A program made the position numbers and the translations under genes. 64,000 nt of DNA from DASWJZ01 sp963846475 (GTDB lineage: Bacteria > Pseudomonadota > Alphaproteobacteria > Rhizobiales > Afifellaceae), in the NCBI GenBank assembly GCA_963846475.1, contig CAWJVZ010000004.1, positions 434,001 through 498,000 on the forward strand, written 5' to 3'. Every line of letters begins with the position of its first letter. Position 1 is the stretch's first letter. Below, in pieces: positions 38,015-46,352 of the stretch. Below the pieces are notes generated by a model. It saw only the letters and a list, made by a program, of their open reading frames with translations, made no database searches and was not told where the DNA came from.

Positions 38015-38794
38015 TTATACCTGCCGCTCCACCATCATCTTCTTGATCTCGGCGATGGCCTTGGCCGGATTGAGATTCTTCGGGCAGACCTGGGCGCAGT
38101 TCATGATGGTGTGGCAGCGGTAGAGGCGGAACGGGTCCTCCAGATCGTCGAGCCGCTCGCCGGTCGCCTCGTCACGGGAATCGATCAGCCAGCGATAGGC
38201 CTGCAGCAACGCCGCCGGTCCGAGATAGCGGTCGCCGTTCCACCAATAGCTCGGGCACGACGTGGAGCAGCAGGCGCACAGGATGCATTCGTAGAGGCCG
38301 TCGAGCTTGGCGCGGTCCTCGCGCGACTGCAGCCACTCCTTCTGCGGCGGCGGCGACACCGTCTTCAGCCACGGCTCGATGAAGGCGTGCTGGGCGTAGA
38401 ACGTCGTCAGATCCGGCACGAGGTCCTTGACCACCTGCATATGCGGCAGCGGGTAGATTTTTACCGCTCCCTTCACCTCGTCAAAGCCCTTGGTGCAGGC
38501 GAGCGTGTTCATGCCGTCGATATTCATGGCGCAGGAGCCGCAGATGCCCTCCCGGCAGGAGCGGCGGAGCGTCAGCGTCGGGTCGACCTTGTCCTTGATC
38601 CACAGGAGCGCGTCCAGAACCATGGGCCCGCAATCGTCGGTGTCGACGAAGAAGGTGTCGAGGCGCGGGTTGCGCCCGTCCTCCGGATCGAAGCGGTAGA
38701 CGCGGAACTCTTTTGGCCGCGCCGCGCCTTGCGGCTTCGGCCAGGTCTTGCCTTCGCCGATGCGGGAGTTCTTGGGGAGGGTGAGCTGGACCAT
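38015..38794 (-). CDS. sdhB: succinate dehydrogenase iron-sulfur subunit
   Basis: 259 residues from ATG 38792-38794 (MVQLTLPKNSRIGEG). The [2Fe-2S] cluster motif is CREGICGSCAMN, followed by CILCACCSTSCPSYW and CHTIMNCAQVCPKNLNP for the other two clusters. Normal length. It is separated from sdhA by three small genes (38803-40073) but transcribed in the same direction, so may still belong to one transcript. Confidence 0.97.
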   Translation of the reverse strand: MVQLTLPKNSRIGEGKTWPKPQGAARPKEFRVYRFDPEDGRNPRLDTFFVDTDDCGPMVLDALLWIKDKVDPTLTLRRSCREGICGSCAMNIDGMNTLACTKGFDEVKGAVKIYPLPHMQVVKDLVPDLTTFYAQHAFIEPWLKTVSPPPQKEWLQSREDRAKLDGLYECILCACCSTSCPSYWWNGDRYLGPAALLQAYRWLIDSRDEATGERLDDLEDPFRLYRCHTIMNCAQVCPKNLNPAKAIAEIKKMMVERQV

Positions 38795-38802
38795 TTTGCT
38801 TC

Positions 38803-39258
38803 CTAGGTGAATGACCCTTGCGGACGTTTGGTGTCGCTCGGGCAATCAATGACATCATCTCGGAGTGATGGCTTCGCGCATTCGCGCTTGTAGACGCCGG
38901 CCGGAGAACAACCCGTGAGCTCCATTTCGCCGGATGTAAGCCGGCCGATCAGGCAAGTGGTGTCATATTTTGGGTTCCCGCCCTTCTCTTCAGGAACACC
39001 GAATGTGAGCAGGCGGCCTTGGATCCGATAACGGTAGGACTCCCCCCAACCCTCATTGCCGCCCAGAAAGAACCCGCCCGCGCTGCCATCAGGCAGGAAA
39101 CAAAACTGCCTGTAAAAGAAGCCGATTGTACCGGGTGTTGGATCGTCCCTTCTCTCCGCCCAGCAACCCACGATCTGTGTATTCAAGTTCGCTCGACTGG
39201 CACCGATCTGGGAGGCGCAAGCGGCGGCCATCATGATCGCGGCGACCGGAAGCAACAT
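38803..39258 (-). CDS. small lipoprotein between sdhA and sdhB
   Basis: 151 residues from ATG 39256-39258 (MLLPVAAIMMAAACASQ), a short lipoprotein signal with lipobox AAAC. An in-frame GTG at 39273 would add five residues. The mature part has VGCWAERRDDPTPG, FCFLPDGSAGGFFLGG, TTCLIGRLTSGEMELTGC, a lipocalin-like beta pattern, with several Cys. No family recognised. It ends 9 bp before sdhB. Confidence 0.65.
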   Translation of the reverse strand: MLLPVAAIMMAAACASQIGASRANLNTQIVGCWAERRDDPTPGTIGFFYRQFCFLPDGSAGGFFLGGNEGWGESYRYRIQGRLLTFGVPEEKGGNPKYDTTCLIGRLTSGEMELTGCSPAGVYKRECAKPSLRDDVIDCPSDTKRPQGSFT

Positions 39259-39269
39259 GCTTGATGTCC

Positions 39270-39705
39270 TCACCGCCGATCCCTGCGGATCACCAGTTTC
39301 AGCCCCGACCAGACCGCGTCGATCGCCGCGACCTTGACGTCGACGAGGTCCAGCCGCAGCGCCGCCTCGCGCACCGTGTCCTCCGTCACGTCAGTCGGCA
39401 CTTTGGCCGCCTTCTTGGGCCAGGAGACCCAGAGCGTGCCGTCGGGCTTGAGCGCCGCCTGCAGCGCCGCCAAGCGCGTGTTGATATCCGTTTTGCGCGT
39501 CGTGAAGGCATGGATCATTTCGAAGCTGCCGGGCGGCAGGTTTTCGTCCCAGCTTGCCAACCGCACGACGGCGCCGAACGGAACCGCCTCCGCCAGTTCC
39601 GCCAGCTCGGCCGGCAGCGCGACGAAGGCGGCGCGCTGCCCCTCTTTGTAGCCGAGTTTTTGGGCGAGCGGGGCGCGTCGTATAGCCCGCAGGGGCGAGC
39701 GACAT
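39270..39705 (-). CDS. DUF3052-family protein, frameshifted near its N-terminus
   Basis: The C-terminal 130 residues (QKLGYKEGQRAAFVALPAE, ALKPDGTLWVSWPKKAAKV, VAAIDAVWSGLKLVIR) are a DUF3052 domain. The start MSLAPAGYTTRP is in another frame from ATG 39703-39705. ACGCGCCCCGCTCGCCC would read TRPLAQKLGY if one C of the four (GGGG 39670-39673 on the plus strand) were absent. So a one-base homopolymer insertion breaks an otherwise intact gene of about 144 residues. It starts two bases after the stop of the preceding gene, which suggests an operon. Confidence 0.75.
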
Positions 39706-39707
39706 GC

Positions 39708-40073
39708 CTATTGAGCCGGTACAGCCGGGGGGGCCGCACAGGCCGTTGCCGCCTTGTCCAAAAATTCCGCCAGAATCCGCAGATCGGGCTGCGCTTGCGC
39801 CATCGGGTCCTGCTCCGCCGCGCGCGGATGGGTGACGGTCAGGATGAGATAGTCCCGATGCCTGTCGTCGAGCTCCTCTGCCGCCCGTTCCGCCAGGCAC
39901 GCGCAGCCGGCGGCGCCGAGTTTTGGCATCTCGGTGCCGCAGATCGCCGCGATTATCTGCTTCTCCTGGTCGATCGTGCGATTTGCGCTATCCTGGGCGG
40001 CCACCATTTCGGCAGAGGCGAAGAGCACGACAGCGCTCGCCGCCAGCGTCGATAGTCTCGCGATAAAACGCAT
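39708..40073 (-). CDS. small secreted protein
   Basis: 121 residues from ATG 40071-40073 (MRFIARLSTLAASAVVLFASAEMVAAQ), with a Sec signal peptide. The mature part has four cysteines (AAICGTEM, GCACLAERA, ATACAAPP) and a helical look. No family recognised. Between sdhA (33 bp) and the DUF3052 gene (2 bp), same strand. Confidence 0.68.
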   Translation of the reverse strand: MRFIARLSTLAASAVVLFASAEMVAAQDSANRTIDQEKQIIAAICGTEMPKLGAAGCACLAERAAEELDDRHRDYLILTVTHPRAAEQDPMAQAQPDLRILAEFLDKAATACAAPPAVPAQ

Positions 40074-40106
40074 TCTGCCTCCCGTCCGGAGCACCCGGAA
40101 CTCACA

Positions 40107-41951
40107 TCAATAAACCCGCTTCTTCGGCTCGATATAGGTCACGTCGTTGCTCAGCGTGTAGGTGTGCACCGGGCGGTAGTCGATGCGGATGCGGCGTCCC
40201 TCGACATCGGCCCAAACCAGGGTGTGCTTCATCCAGTTCTCGTCGTCGCGCTCGGGAAAATCCTCGCGGGCATGCGCGCCGCGGCTCTCCTGGCGGTTCG
40301 CCGCCGAGTGCATGGTGACCACCGCCTGGGCGACGAGGTTCTCGTATTCCAGCGTCTCGATGAGGTCGGTGTTCCAGATCAGCCCGCGGTCGGTGACGCG
40401 AAGATCGTCGGAGGCGCGCCAGACAGCGCCGATGCGCTGCTTGCCCTCGTCCAGCACCTCGCCGGTGCGGAACACCGCGCAGTTCTCCTGCATCACCTTC
40501 TGCATGCGCAGCCGGAGCTTTGCCGTCGGCGTCGCCCCGTCGGCATGGCGGGCACGGTCGAGCCGCGACAGCGCGTAATCCTCCGCCCCCTTGGGCAGCT
40601 CGGCGTGGCTCTCGCCGGGGCTTATCGTCGCCGCGCAGCGCGCGCCCGCGGCGCGGCCGAACACGACGAGGTCGATCAGCGAGTTGGAGCCGAGCCGGTT
40701 CGCCCCGTGCACCGAGACACAGGCCGCCTCGCCGAGCGCCATCAGCCCGGGCACCACGGCGTCCGGGTCGCCGTTCGCCTTGGTCAGCACCTCGCCGTGA
40801 AAATTCGTCGGGATGCCGCCCATGTTGTAATGCACCGTCGGCAGCACCGGGATCGGCTCGCGCGTCACGTCCACCCCGGCAAAGATCTTCGCCGATTCGG
40901 AGATGCCGGGCAGCCGCTCGTGCAGCACCGCCGGGTCGAGATGCTCCAGGTGCAGGTGGATGTGGTCGCGCTCCTTGCCGAGGCCGCGCCCCTCGCGGAT
41001 TTCCAGCGTCATCGCCCGCGAGACGACGTCGCGCGAGGCGAGGTCCTTGGCCGACGGGGCATAGCGCTCCATGAAGCGCTCGCCCTCCGAATTTGTGAGG
41101 TAGCCGCCCTCGCCGCGCGAGCCCTCGGTGATGAGGCAGCCGGAGCCGTAGATCCCGGTCGGATGGAATTGCACGAACTCCATGTCCTGCAGCGGCAGGC
41201 CGGCCCGTAAAACCATGGCGTTGCCGTCGCCGGTGCAGGTATGCGCCGAGGTGCAGGAGAAATAGGCACGTCCGTAGCCGCCGGTGGCGAGGATCGTCTT
41301 GTGGGCGCGGAAGGCGTGGACGGTGCCGTCGTCCAGGCAGAGCGCCACCACGCCGCGGCAGGCGCCGCCGTCCATCAGCAGGTCGATGGCAAAATACTCG
41401 ACGAAGAACTTTGCCGAGGCCCGGAGCGACTGCCCGTACATCGTGTGCAGCATCGCGTGCCCGGTGCGGTCCGCCGCCGCGCAGGTGCGGTAGGCGATGC
41501 CCTCGCCGTAGCGCGTCGTCATGCCGCCGAACGGCCGCTGGTAGATCTTGCCGTCCTCGGTGCGCGAGAACGGCACGCCCCAATGCTCCAGCTCGTAGAC
41601 GGCCTCCGGCGCGTTCCGGCACAGATATTCGATGGCGTCCTGGTCGCCGAGCCAGTCGGAGCCTTTTACCGTGTCGTACATGTGCCAGCGCCAGTCGTCC
41701 TCGCCCATATTGCCGAGCGCCGCGGCGATGCCGCCCTGCGCCGCCACGGTATGCGAGCGCGTCGGGAACACCTTTGTGATGCACGCGGTCTTCAGCCCGG
41801 CCTGGCTGGCGCCGAGCGTGGCGCGGAGCCCCGAGCCGCCGGCGCCGACGACCACCACGTCGTAGAGGTGCTCGGTCACGGGATAGGCGCGGCCGTTCAC
41901 GGTCGGCGCGCCGCCGTTCCCCTTGCCGATGTCCCGCACGTCCTCCGGCAT
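40107..41951 (-). CDS. sdhA: succinate dehydrogenase flavoprotein subunit
   Basis: 614 residues, FAD-dependent. VVGAGGSGLRATLG is the dinucleotide-binding motif, RSHTVAAQGGIAAALGN contains the His that carries covalent FAD, and HPTGIYGSGCLITEGSRGEGG is the substrate loop. The end DVTYIEPKKRVY is typical. It begins 3 bp after the sdhD stop, hence translationally coupled. Complex II, inner membrane, cytosolic face. Confidence 0.97.
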   Translation of the reverse strand: MPEDVRDIGKGNGGAPTVNGRAYPVTEHLYDVVVVGAGGSGLRATLGASQAGLKTACITKVFPTRSHTVAAQGGIAAALGNMGEDDWRWHMYDTVKGSDWLGDQDAIEYLCRNAPEAVYELEHWGVPFSRTEDGKIYQRPFGGMTTRYGEGIAYRTCAAADRTGHAMLHTMYGQSLRASAKFFVEYFAIDLLMDGGACRGVVALCLDDGTVHAFRAHKTILATGGYGRAYFSCTSAHTCTGDGNAMVLRAGLPLQDMEFVQFHPTGIYGSGCLITEGSRGEGGYLTNSEGERFMERYAPSAKDLASRDVVSRAMTLEIREGRGLGKERDHIHLHLEHLDPAVLHERLPGISESAKIFAGVDVTREPIPVLPTVHYNMGGIPTNFHGEVLTKANGDPDAVVPGLMALGEAACVSVHGANRLGSNSLIDLVVFGRAAGARCAATISPGESHAELPKGAEDYALSRLDRARHADGATPTAKLRLRMQKVMQENCAVFRTGEVLDEGKQRIGAVWRASDDLRVTDRGLIWNTDLIETLEYENLVAQAVVTMHSAANRQESRGAHAREDFPERDDENWMKHTLVWADVEGRRIRIDYRPVHTYTLSNDVTYIEPKKRVY

Positions 41952-41954
41952 TTT

Positions 41955-42329
41955 TTAGGCTCCGAACGCGATCTTTGCTACGGCGAACAGGCACACCAGC
42001 CCGACGCCCCAGCAGAACAGCCAGTTGCCGATGAGCAGCAGGAATTTCGGCACCTCGTCGTGCACGTAATCCTCGATGATGATCTGCATGCCGATCCGCA
42101 TATGCACCACGGTCAGCAGGATCGACGCGACGAGCAGCACCGCCACCAGCGGCGAGGCCAGCACCTCCACCACTTCGGCATGGGGTTGTCCGACCAGCGC
42201 CACGATCAGCACGACGAACGCGGTGAGCAGGAACGTCAGCGCCACCGCCGTCACCCGCGAGACGATGAACTCGCCGGTGCCCTTCTTGGCCGACCCCAGC
42301 CCCCGAACTTTTCCGAGCGCCGTCCGCAT
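41955..42329 (-). CDS. sdhD: succinate dehydrogenase membrane anchor subunit
   Basis: 124 residues with three membrane segments. The haem/quinone region VVHMRIGMQIIIEDYVHDE near residue 75 is typical, with the ligand His in VVHMR. N-terminus MRTALGKVRGLGSAKKGTGEF matches alphaproteobacterial SdhD. Between sdhC (178 bp, with a repeat) and sdhA. Confidence 0.92.
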   Translation of the reverse strand: MRTALGKVRGLGSAKKGTGEFIVSRVTAVALTFLLTAFVVLIVALVGQPHAEVVEVLASPLVAVLLVASILLTVVHMRIGMQIIIEDYVHDEVPKFLLLIGNWLFCWGVGLVCLFAVAKIAFGA

Positions 42330-42364
42330 CAGCTCCCCCCGCAGCAGCGAGCTCGCACCCGCCC

Positions 42365-42480
42365 ACGGCGCCGAGCTCCCTCCTCTCCCCTCCGGACGGG
42401 AGAGGCCGAGTCGCGGAGCGACCGGGTGAGGGTCCAGGCCCCCTTCACCCTGCCTTTTCCCCGGAAGGGAGAGGAAGGCA
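42365..42480. repeat. palindromic intergenic repeat, family C, inside the sdh operon
   Basis: CCTCTCCC (42382-42389) pairs with GGGAGAGG (42398-42405), followed by the small palindrome GTCGC-GGA-GCGAC and a G-rich GGGTGAGGG element, and a second CCTTTTCCCCGGAAGGG stem. This layout is common between rhizobial genes. It sits between sdhC and sdhD. Confidence 0.75.
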
Positions 42481-42507
42481 AATCACCTCCACTGAAGCAA
42501 AGCGTCA

Positions 42508-42918
42508 TCACCGCACCGCGTAGCCCACCACCCACACCAAAAACGTCAGCACCACCGAGCCGGCGAGCGTCGCCCACGCCAGGCCGTTGCGCGCCGCCGC
42601 GGAATAGCCGGCGCCGGTATCCCAGATCAGGTGGCGGATTCCGCCGAGCATGTGATGCAGGAGCGCCCAGGTGAAGCCGAACAGCACCAGCCGGCCGAAC
42701 CACGAGGCGAAGAAGCCGTTGGCCGTCGCGAACGCCCCCGGCCCGCTCGCCGCCGCCATCAGCCACCAGGCCAGCAGCAGCATGCCGAAGGTGAGCGCCG
42801 CCCCGGTGATGCGGTGCACGATCGACATGACCATGGTGATGAGCGGCCGGAAGATCGTCAGATGCGGCGACAGCGGCCGCGGCGAGAGGGGCCGGGGTTT
42901 CAGGTTGGTCTCAGCCAT
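42508..42918 (-). CDS. sdhC: succinate dehydrogenase cytochrome b556 subunit
   Basis: 136 residues from ATG 42916-42918 (MAETNLKPRPLSPRPLSPHL). Both family signatures are visible: RPLSPHLTIFRP...SIVHRITGAAL and HHMLGGIRHLIWD, with the haem ligand His. Three membrane segments. First gene of sdhC-sdhD-sdhA; the open frame to 43212 has no family support. Confidence 0.95.
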   Translation of the reverse strand: MAETNLKPRPLSPRPLSPHLTIFRPLITMVMSIVHRITGAALTFGMLLLAWWLMAAASGPGAFATANGFFASWFGRLVLFGFTWALLHHMLGGIRHLIWDTGAGYSAAARNGLAWATLAGSVVLTFLVWVVGYAVR

Positions 42919-43205
42919 GAAGCGCTCCGGCGGCACACATAGAGGAGCGCAGCGGAGGCGCAAGGGGGTGAGCAAGGCTGTCCGAGCCGATTTCCGGCTT
43001 ATTCGCGAAGCCGGTTGGCTTGAGGCTGCGCGCCGAAATCGAGCATGCTGCGACCAAACGATTGGTCTCAACGTCTCGCCTCGCCGGAGGAAGACCGGGC
43101 CGCGCCCTCTGCGACCGCTACACGAGCGGCTGCAGCCCAGTAACTCTCGATTGACCCCCGGCTCAAACCGATCAATCCTGTCCGCCATCGATTCAGCCAA
43201 TCCGA

Positions 43206-44255
43206 ATGACACAGAACCTGTTCGACCCCTTGCTTACGATAGTTCATGCAAGCGCAGCCTTTCAGCTCTTGCGCGCTGGCATACACCTCCGCCTGTTCGA
43301 GATTATCGGCGAAAGCAATACAGTTGGCTTTGCCGACTTGGTGGCGAGGATACCAGCATCGACTCCGCGCGGCGAGGCTCTAGTACGCGGCCTTCTTGCT
43401 ATCGGCCTCTTGGAGGAAGATACGTTCGCCACCGGCCACATTCGTAATTCTCCGCCTATAAGGCAGATACTGGAGCGCCAGGAATGGGCGGCATTCCGCG
43501 CGCTGGTTGACTTTCAATCCGAAATTGTCTCCGTCGGCCAGAGTGCATACCTGGCCTCCCTAGCGGCCGACACGAACAGCGGCATCCACAACTTTGCTGG
43601 TGAGGGCGACACTTTGTACGCTAGGTTGTCGGCCGATGACCGGCTTAGAACCGCGTTTTTCTCGTACATGCAGTCCTACTCACACTACGCCGCCCGGTAT
43701 CTGGTTTCGTCCGTAGATTTTTCCAACACCGAAAGGCTTCTCGACGTGGGCGGCGGCGGCGGTGCGCTCGGCGCCGCGATTCTTGCCGTCGCTCCCGATA
43801 TCAGTATCGATATTCTGGATATCGCCGTCGCTCGCGACACCTTTGCGGCGCAGCTGGGCGTCAGCGAGGCGGGCTACCGCATTAGATTTCATGAATGTGA
43901 TATCCACCACGAAGCGTTTCCAAGCGAGTACGACGACGTTCTTTTTGCGCACCAGTTAGTGATTTGGTCCGCCGACGAAAATATCGCTTTATTGAAAAAA
44001 GCCTACACAGCTTTACGCCCGGCAGGTCGGGTGGTAATTTTTAGCTCTGTTGTAGATGATAACTTTATCAGCCCCAGCATGGCGGCGCTTGACACGATTT
44101 ATTTCCAGACCGTCGCCTCCGGTGTAGGCCGGGTTTATGCATTCTGCGAGTACAAAGACTGGCTAACCCGCGCCGGCTTCGTCGATATCGTTGGAAAGCG
44201 GGTGGATACTTGGACGCCGCACGGAATTGTTACCGCGAGGAGGCCTCCGCTATGA
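43206..44255 (+). CDS. class I O-methyltransferase-like protein
   Basis: 349 residues resembling the O-methyltransferase family 2 (hydroxyneurosporene/acetylserotonin type): an N-terminal helical dimerisation domain (ASAAFQLLRAGIHLRLFEII, LLAIGLLEEDTFATG) and a SAM-binding domain with LLDVGGGGGALGAAILA near residue 180. The final loop HECDIHHEAFPSEYDDVLFAHQ lies in place of the usual catalytic His-Asp region. Base composition is AT-richer than the neighbours. Its stop overlaps the next start (ATGA). Substrate unknown; probably acquired by transfer. Confidence 0.78.
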   Translation: MTQNLFDPLLTIVHASAAFQLLRAGIHLRLFEIIGESNTVGFADLVARIPASTPRGEALVRGLLAIGLLEEDTFATGHIRNSPPIRQILERQEWAAFRALVDFQSEIVSVGQSAYLASLAADTNSGIHNFAGEGDTLYARLSADDRLRTAFFSYMQSYSHYAARYLVSSVDFSNTERLLDVGGGGGALGAAILAVAPDISIDILDIAVARDTFAAQLGVSEAGYRIRFHECDIHHEAFPSEYDDVLFAHQLVIWSADENIALLKKAYTALRPAGRVVIFSSVVDDNFISPSMAALDTIYFQTVASGVGRVYAFCEYKDWLTRAGFVDIVGKRVDTWTPHGIVTARRPPL

Positions 44256-45292
44256 CGATTTCCACCGGCTCGCCCGACCCGCCGGGAAACGCCCGCCGCG
44301 CAGAAATGTCGGTAAGCGAAATTTTTCGCCAAGAAATCCTTACCGAGCGCAAGCGCTTCTTTTTAGCCGAGGCATTCCTTGTTGCGTTCGGGTTGTTGAT
44401 TTACGCTTTGCACTATTTGGACAGCCCTAGTGCGCCGCCGTGGTACGAAGACTTCGGGTTCTACCTCACCTTGGTTCTTGGCTCCGCCTTCGGGTTTCTG
44501 GTGCATGGTGCGATTGCAATTTTTGTCTCAATCACTAGGGGAGTCGATGAATTTCTCGCGCGCTTCCGCACCGAGGTGGAGGGACTGAAGACCTTCTCCA
44601 GAGAGCAGAGTGCGGCATCGGCTCAGATGGTGACTGACGCGGTTAAAGCTGTTGAGGGCAAAGTGCGCCAGGAGGTGAGGAAGATAGACAGCCACCTGTC
44701 CACTGAATTTGAAACGAATATTGCCCCCGTTTTGAAACATATGACAAAACGTCACAAGCCGTTATCGACAGAAGCTTTGAAAGATCTTTGGAATTTCTTG
44801 CACTCTGCGAGCACATTGTATTCTGTAACTTACGTGCGACCGTTCGTCTGGTTGAGAGATGGTGAGTTACTTACCGTTTTAGCCTTACAGGCACATGTCC
44901 GCGGCCAGCGTCAGGCTGCTGACCCCAACAATAAACTGCATATGTACAGGTTTATTATTTGGGACCCTCAAGATATATATTCCCCCGAAGGCATAGATGT
45001 GATCAGAGCGTCAATTCTGGTAGGTGCAAGGACATATATCTTTCCAAAAAATGAACTTTACCGAGTTTTCGAGGCTCTTGAGCCCGAGCTTCATCGGTTT
45101 GTGGAAGAAGAATACCATGTGTGGCTTGCTTGTTCTAGTCCAGACGGCTGCATTGAAATACCTTCGGCAGGCCGATGGGGACAGGTGAATGACGAGGGAT
45201 TTACCGACCCGATCGGGATGATGAGAGAGCAGCTGACCTCACCGGAGAATTTCCACGTTTTGATAGAGTACACTCGAGAAGCTGGCATATGA
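44252..45292 (+). CDS. two-TM membrane protein with coiled coil and cytosolic domain, unknown
   Basis: 346 residues from ATG 44252. Two membrane segments (residues about 38-56 and 70-92: FFLAEAFLVAFGLLIYAL and FYLTLVLGSAFGFLVHGAIA), then a predicted coiled coil to about residue 165 (FREQSAASAQMVTDAVKAVEGKV) and a C-terminal domain of about 180 residues with FIIWDPQDIYSPEGIDVIRASI and EYHVWLACSSPDGCIEIPSAG. No family recognised. It is AT-rich (many TTT, AAA, ATT codons) and translationally coupled to the methyltransferase. The layout (2TM, coiled coil, soluble domain) resembles membrane sensors or defence effectors only in general form. Confidence 0.65.
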   Translation: MTISTGSPDPPGNARRAEMSVSEIFRQEILTERKRFFLAEAFLVAFGLLIYALHYLDSPSAPPWYEDFGFYLTLVLGSAFGFLVHGAIAIFVSITRGVDEFLARFRTEVEGLKTFSREQSAASAQMVTDAVKAVEGKVRQEVRKIDSHLSTEFETNIAPVLKHMTKRHKPLSTEALKDLWNFLHSASTLYSVTYVRPFVWLRDGELLTVLALQAHVRGQRQAADPNNKLHMYRFIIWDPQDIYSPEGIDVIRASILVGARTYIFPKNELYRVFEALEPELHRFVEEEYHVWLACSSPDGCIEIPSAGRWGQVNDEGFTDPIGMMREQLTSPENFHVLIEYTREAGI

Positions 45293-45699
45293 GATCAAGT
45301 GGGACGGCGTCGTGTCGATTGAAGAAAATACGCTGCGGAGTTCCATTCAGAGTGCGATAGCGGGAGGACGGCAGCAGCGCAGCGGCGGATCGGCGGCAAA
45401 GGCGGACGGCTGACCGGCGGTTCCCAGCGAACCAAGATGCTGTCTGGACCTATGAAGCTCCCTGTCGGCCATCACCGCAGTCAAGGACCGCCTCCCCTTC
45501 TATCCCAATTGCGTCGATGGGATCGAATGTCCAACGAGGGCTGAGCCGATAGCCCGCAAATGCGGAATCCCCGCTCCAGCATGGCCCGGCGGACTTCGCT
45601 AATGCTTCCGCCGGGCTGCACGCGGATGCCTCGCGCCGCATGCCCGTTCCGTATTTCGCATCTCCCGTCCCGGGCTGGTGGCGGCGCCTCGTTCGCCGA
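45293..45699. other. intergenic region with a perfect 10-bp inverted repeat
   Basis: No convincing gene. GCCCGGCGGA (45584-45593) and TCCGCCGGGC (45607-45616) form a perfect stem with a 13-nt loop, about 85 bp downstream of the immunity-like operon on the minus strand. It may terminate that operon, though no U-tract follows. A 63-codon minus frame (45450-45641) lacks support. Confidence 0.5.
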
Positions 45700-45951
45700 T
45701 CAGAGCCTTTCGCGGATCAGTGTCAGGAAATAGCGCACCGCGCCTTGGCCGCCGAACCTGTAGCCGGGGGCCGTGCTGTTCCAGAGGCGCTCCAGCTCGG
45801 CGTCGGCGTGCGTGCCGTCCAGCAACTTTTCGAGACCCGCCCTGATGCTGCGCTTCGACTCTCGGGTAAAGGAATCCTGCAAGACGGAATCGACCCATTC
45901 CTCGATCGTTGCGTCGTCCCGCTTCGTCCCGCTGCCGGGGTAGAAGGCCAT
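45700..45951 (-). CDS. CdiI-like immunity paralogue 1 (N-terminus shortened)
   Basis: 83 residues, MAFYPGSGTKRDDATIEEWVDSVL..., paralogous to 45961-46245: shared FYPGS, EWV, LLDGTH-DAEL, WxxTxPxYxF-G-GA-R and LTLIR-RL. It lacks about 11 residues present at the start of paralogue 2. Helix-rich with no membrane segment. The pattern fits CdiI immunity proteins that protect against RNase A-type CdiA-CT toxins. It starts 9 bp after paralogue 2 ends. Confidence 0.7.
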   Translation of the reverse strand: MAFYPGSGTKRDDATIEEWVDSVLQDSFTRESKRSIRAGLEKLLDGTHADAELERLWNSTAPGYRFGGQGAVRYFLTLIRERL

Positions 45952-45960
45952 CGAAACCTA

Positions 45961-46245
45961 TCAGAGCCTGTCGCGGATGAGCGTCAGCCACCCGCGCATC
46001 GCCCCTTCGCCGGCGAACTGGTAGCTGGGCGAAGTCATGTCCCAGGCGAGCTGCAGCTCGGCATCGTCATGCGTCCCGTCCAGCAATTCGTCGAGGAACG
46101 CCTTTGCGATGCGCCTTTCACGCGGCGTTTGAGAGTTCTGCACGACCCAATGGACCCACGCCTCCAGCGTCGGGTCTCCCACCTCCTCCTCGCTGCCCGG
46201 GTAAAAGGATATGGCGAGATTTCTGAATTCCTCCGGGACCTTCAC
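45961..46245 (-). CDS. CdiI-like immunity paralogue 2
   Basis: 94 residues from GTG 46243-46245 (MKVPEEFRNLAISFYPGS...), with a strong AGGAGG site 7 bp upstream that overlaps the stop codon of a toxin remnant. Shares FLDELLDGTHDDAEL, WDMTSPSYQF, GWLTLIRDRL with its neighbours. Likely binds and blocks a cognate RNase toxin in the cytosol; this is inference from family resemblance and context. Confidence 0.72.
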   Translation of the reverse strand: MKVPEEFRNLAISFYPGSEEEVGDPTLEAWVHWVVQNSQTPRERRIAKAFLDELLDGTHDDAELQLAWDMTSPSYQFAGEGAMRGWLTLIRDRL

Positions 46246-46254
46246 GCGGCCCTC

Positions 46255-46332
46255 CTATTTCAGGACGTGATACTCATTGATCGGAAACGCCGTGTACACA
46301 CGGTACCCCGACTCCCGGCGTGGGTCATGCCA
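46255..46332 (-). pseudogene. severed C-terminal tip of an RNase A-like toxin
   Basis: Reading on the minus strand to TAG 46255-46257 gives WHDPRRESGYRVYTAFPIN plus EYHVLK, clearly related to HDRTARNGYTVLTAFPLND at the end of the intact toxin (46641). No start codon, and the rest of the toxin is missing. The tip keeps the toxin-immunity junction: its stop overlaps the ribosome binding site of paralogue 2. This suggests paralogue 2 came with its own toxin, since lost. Confidence 0.75.
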
Positions 46333-46352
46333 AGCGGCCAAGAAGAGGCGCG

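Noticed and set aside
45286..45420. YEIKWDG in the -1 frame after the two-TM gene, similar to the lysine motif of ATP-dependent DNA ligases
   Set aside because: Only seven residues match and the following sequence is unlike ligases; probably chance.
45450..45641. 63-codon minus frame downstream of the immunity-like genes, considered as a fourth immunity paralogue
   Set aside because: It shares none of the paralogue motifs and overlaps a strong inverted repeat.
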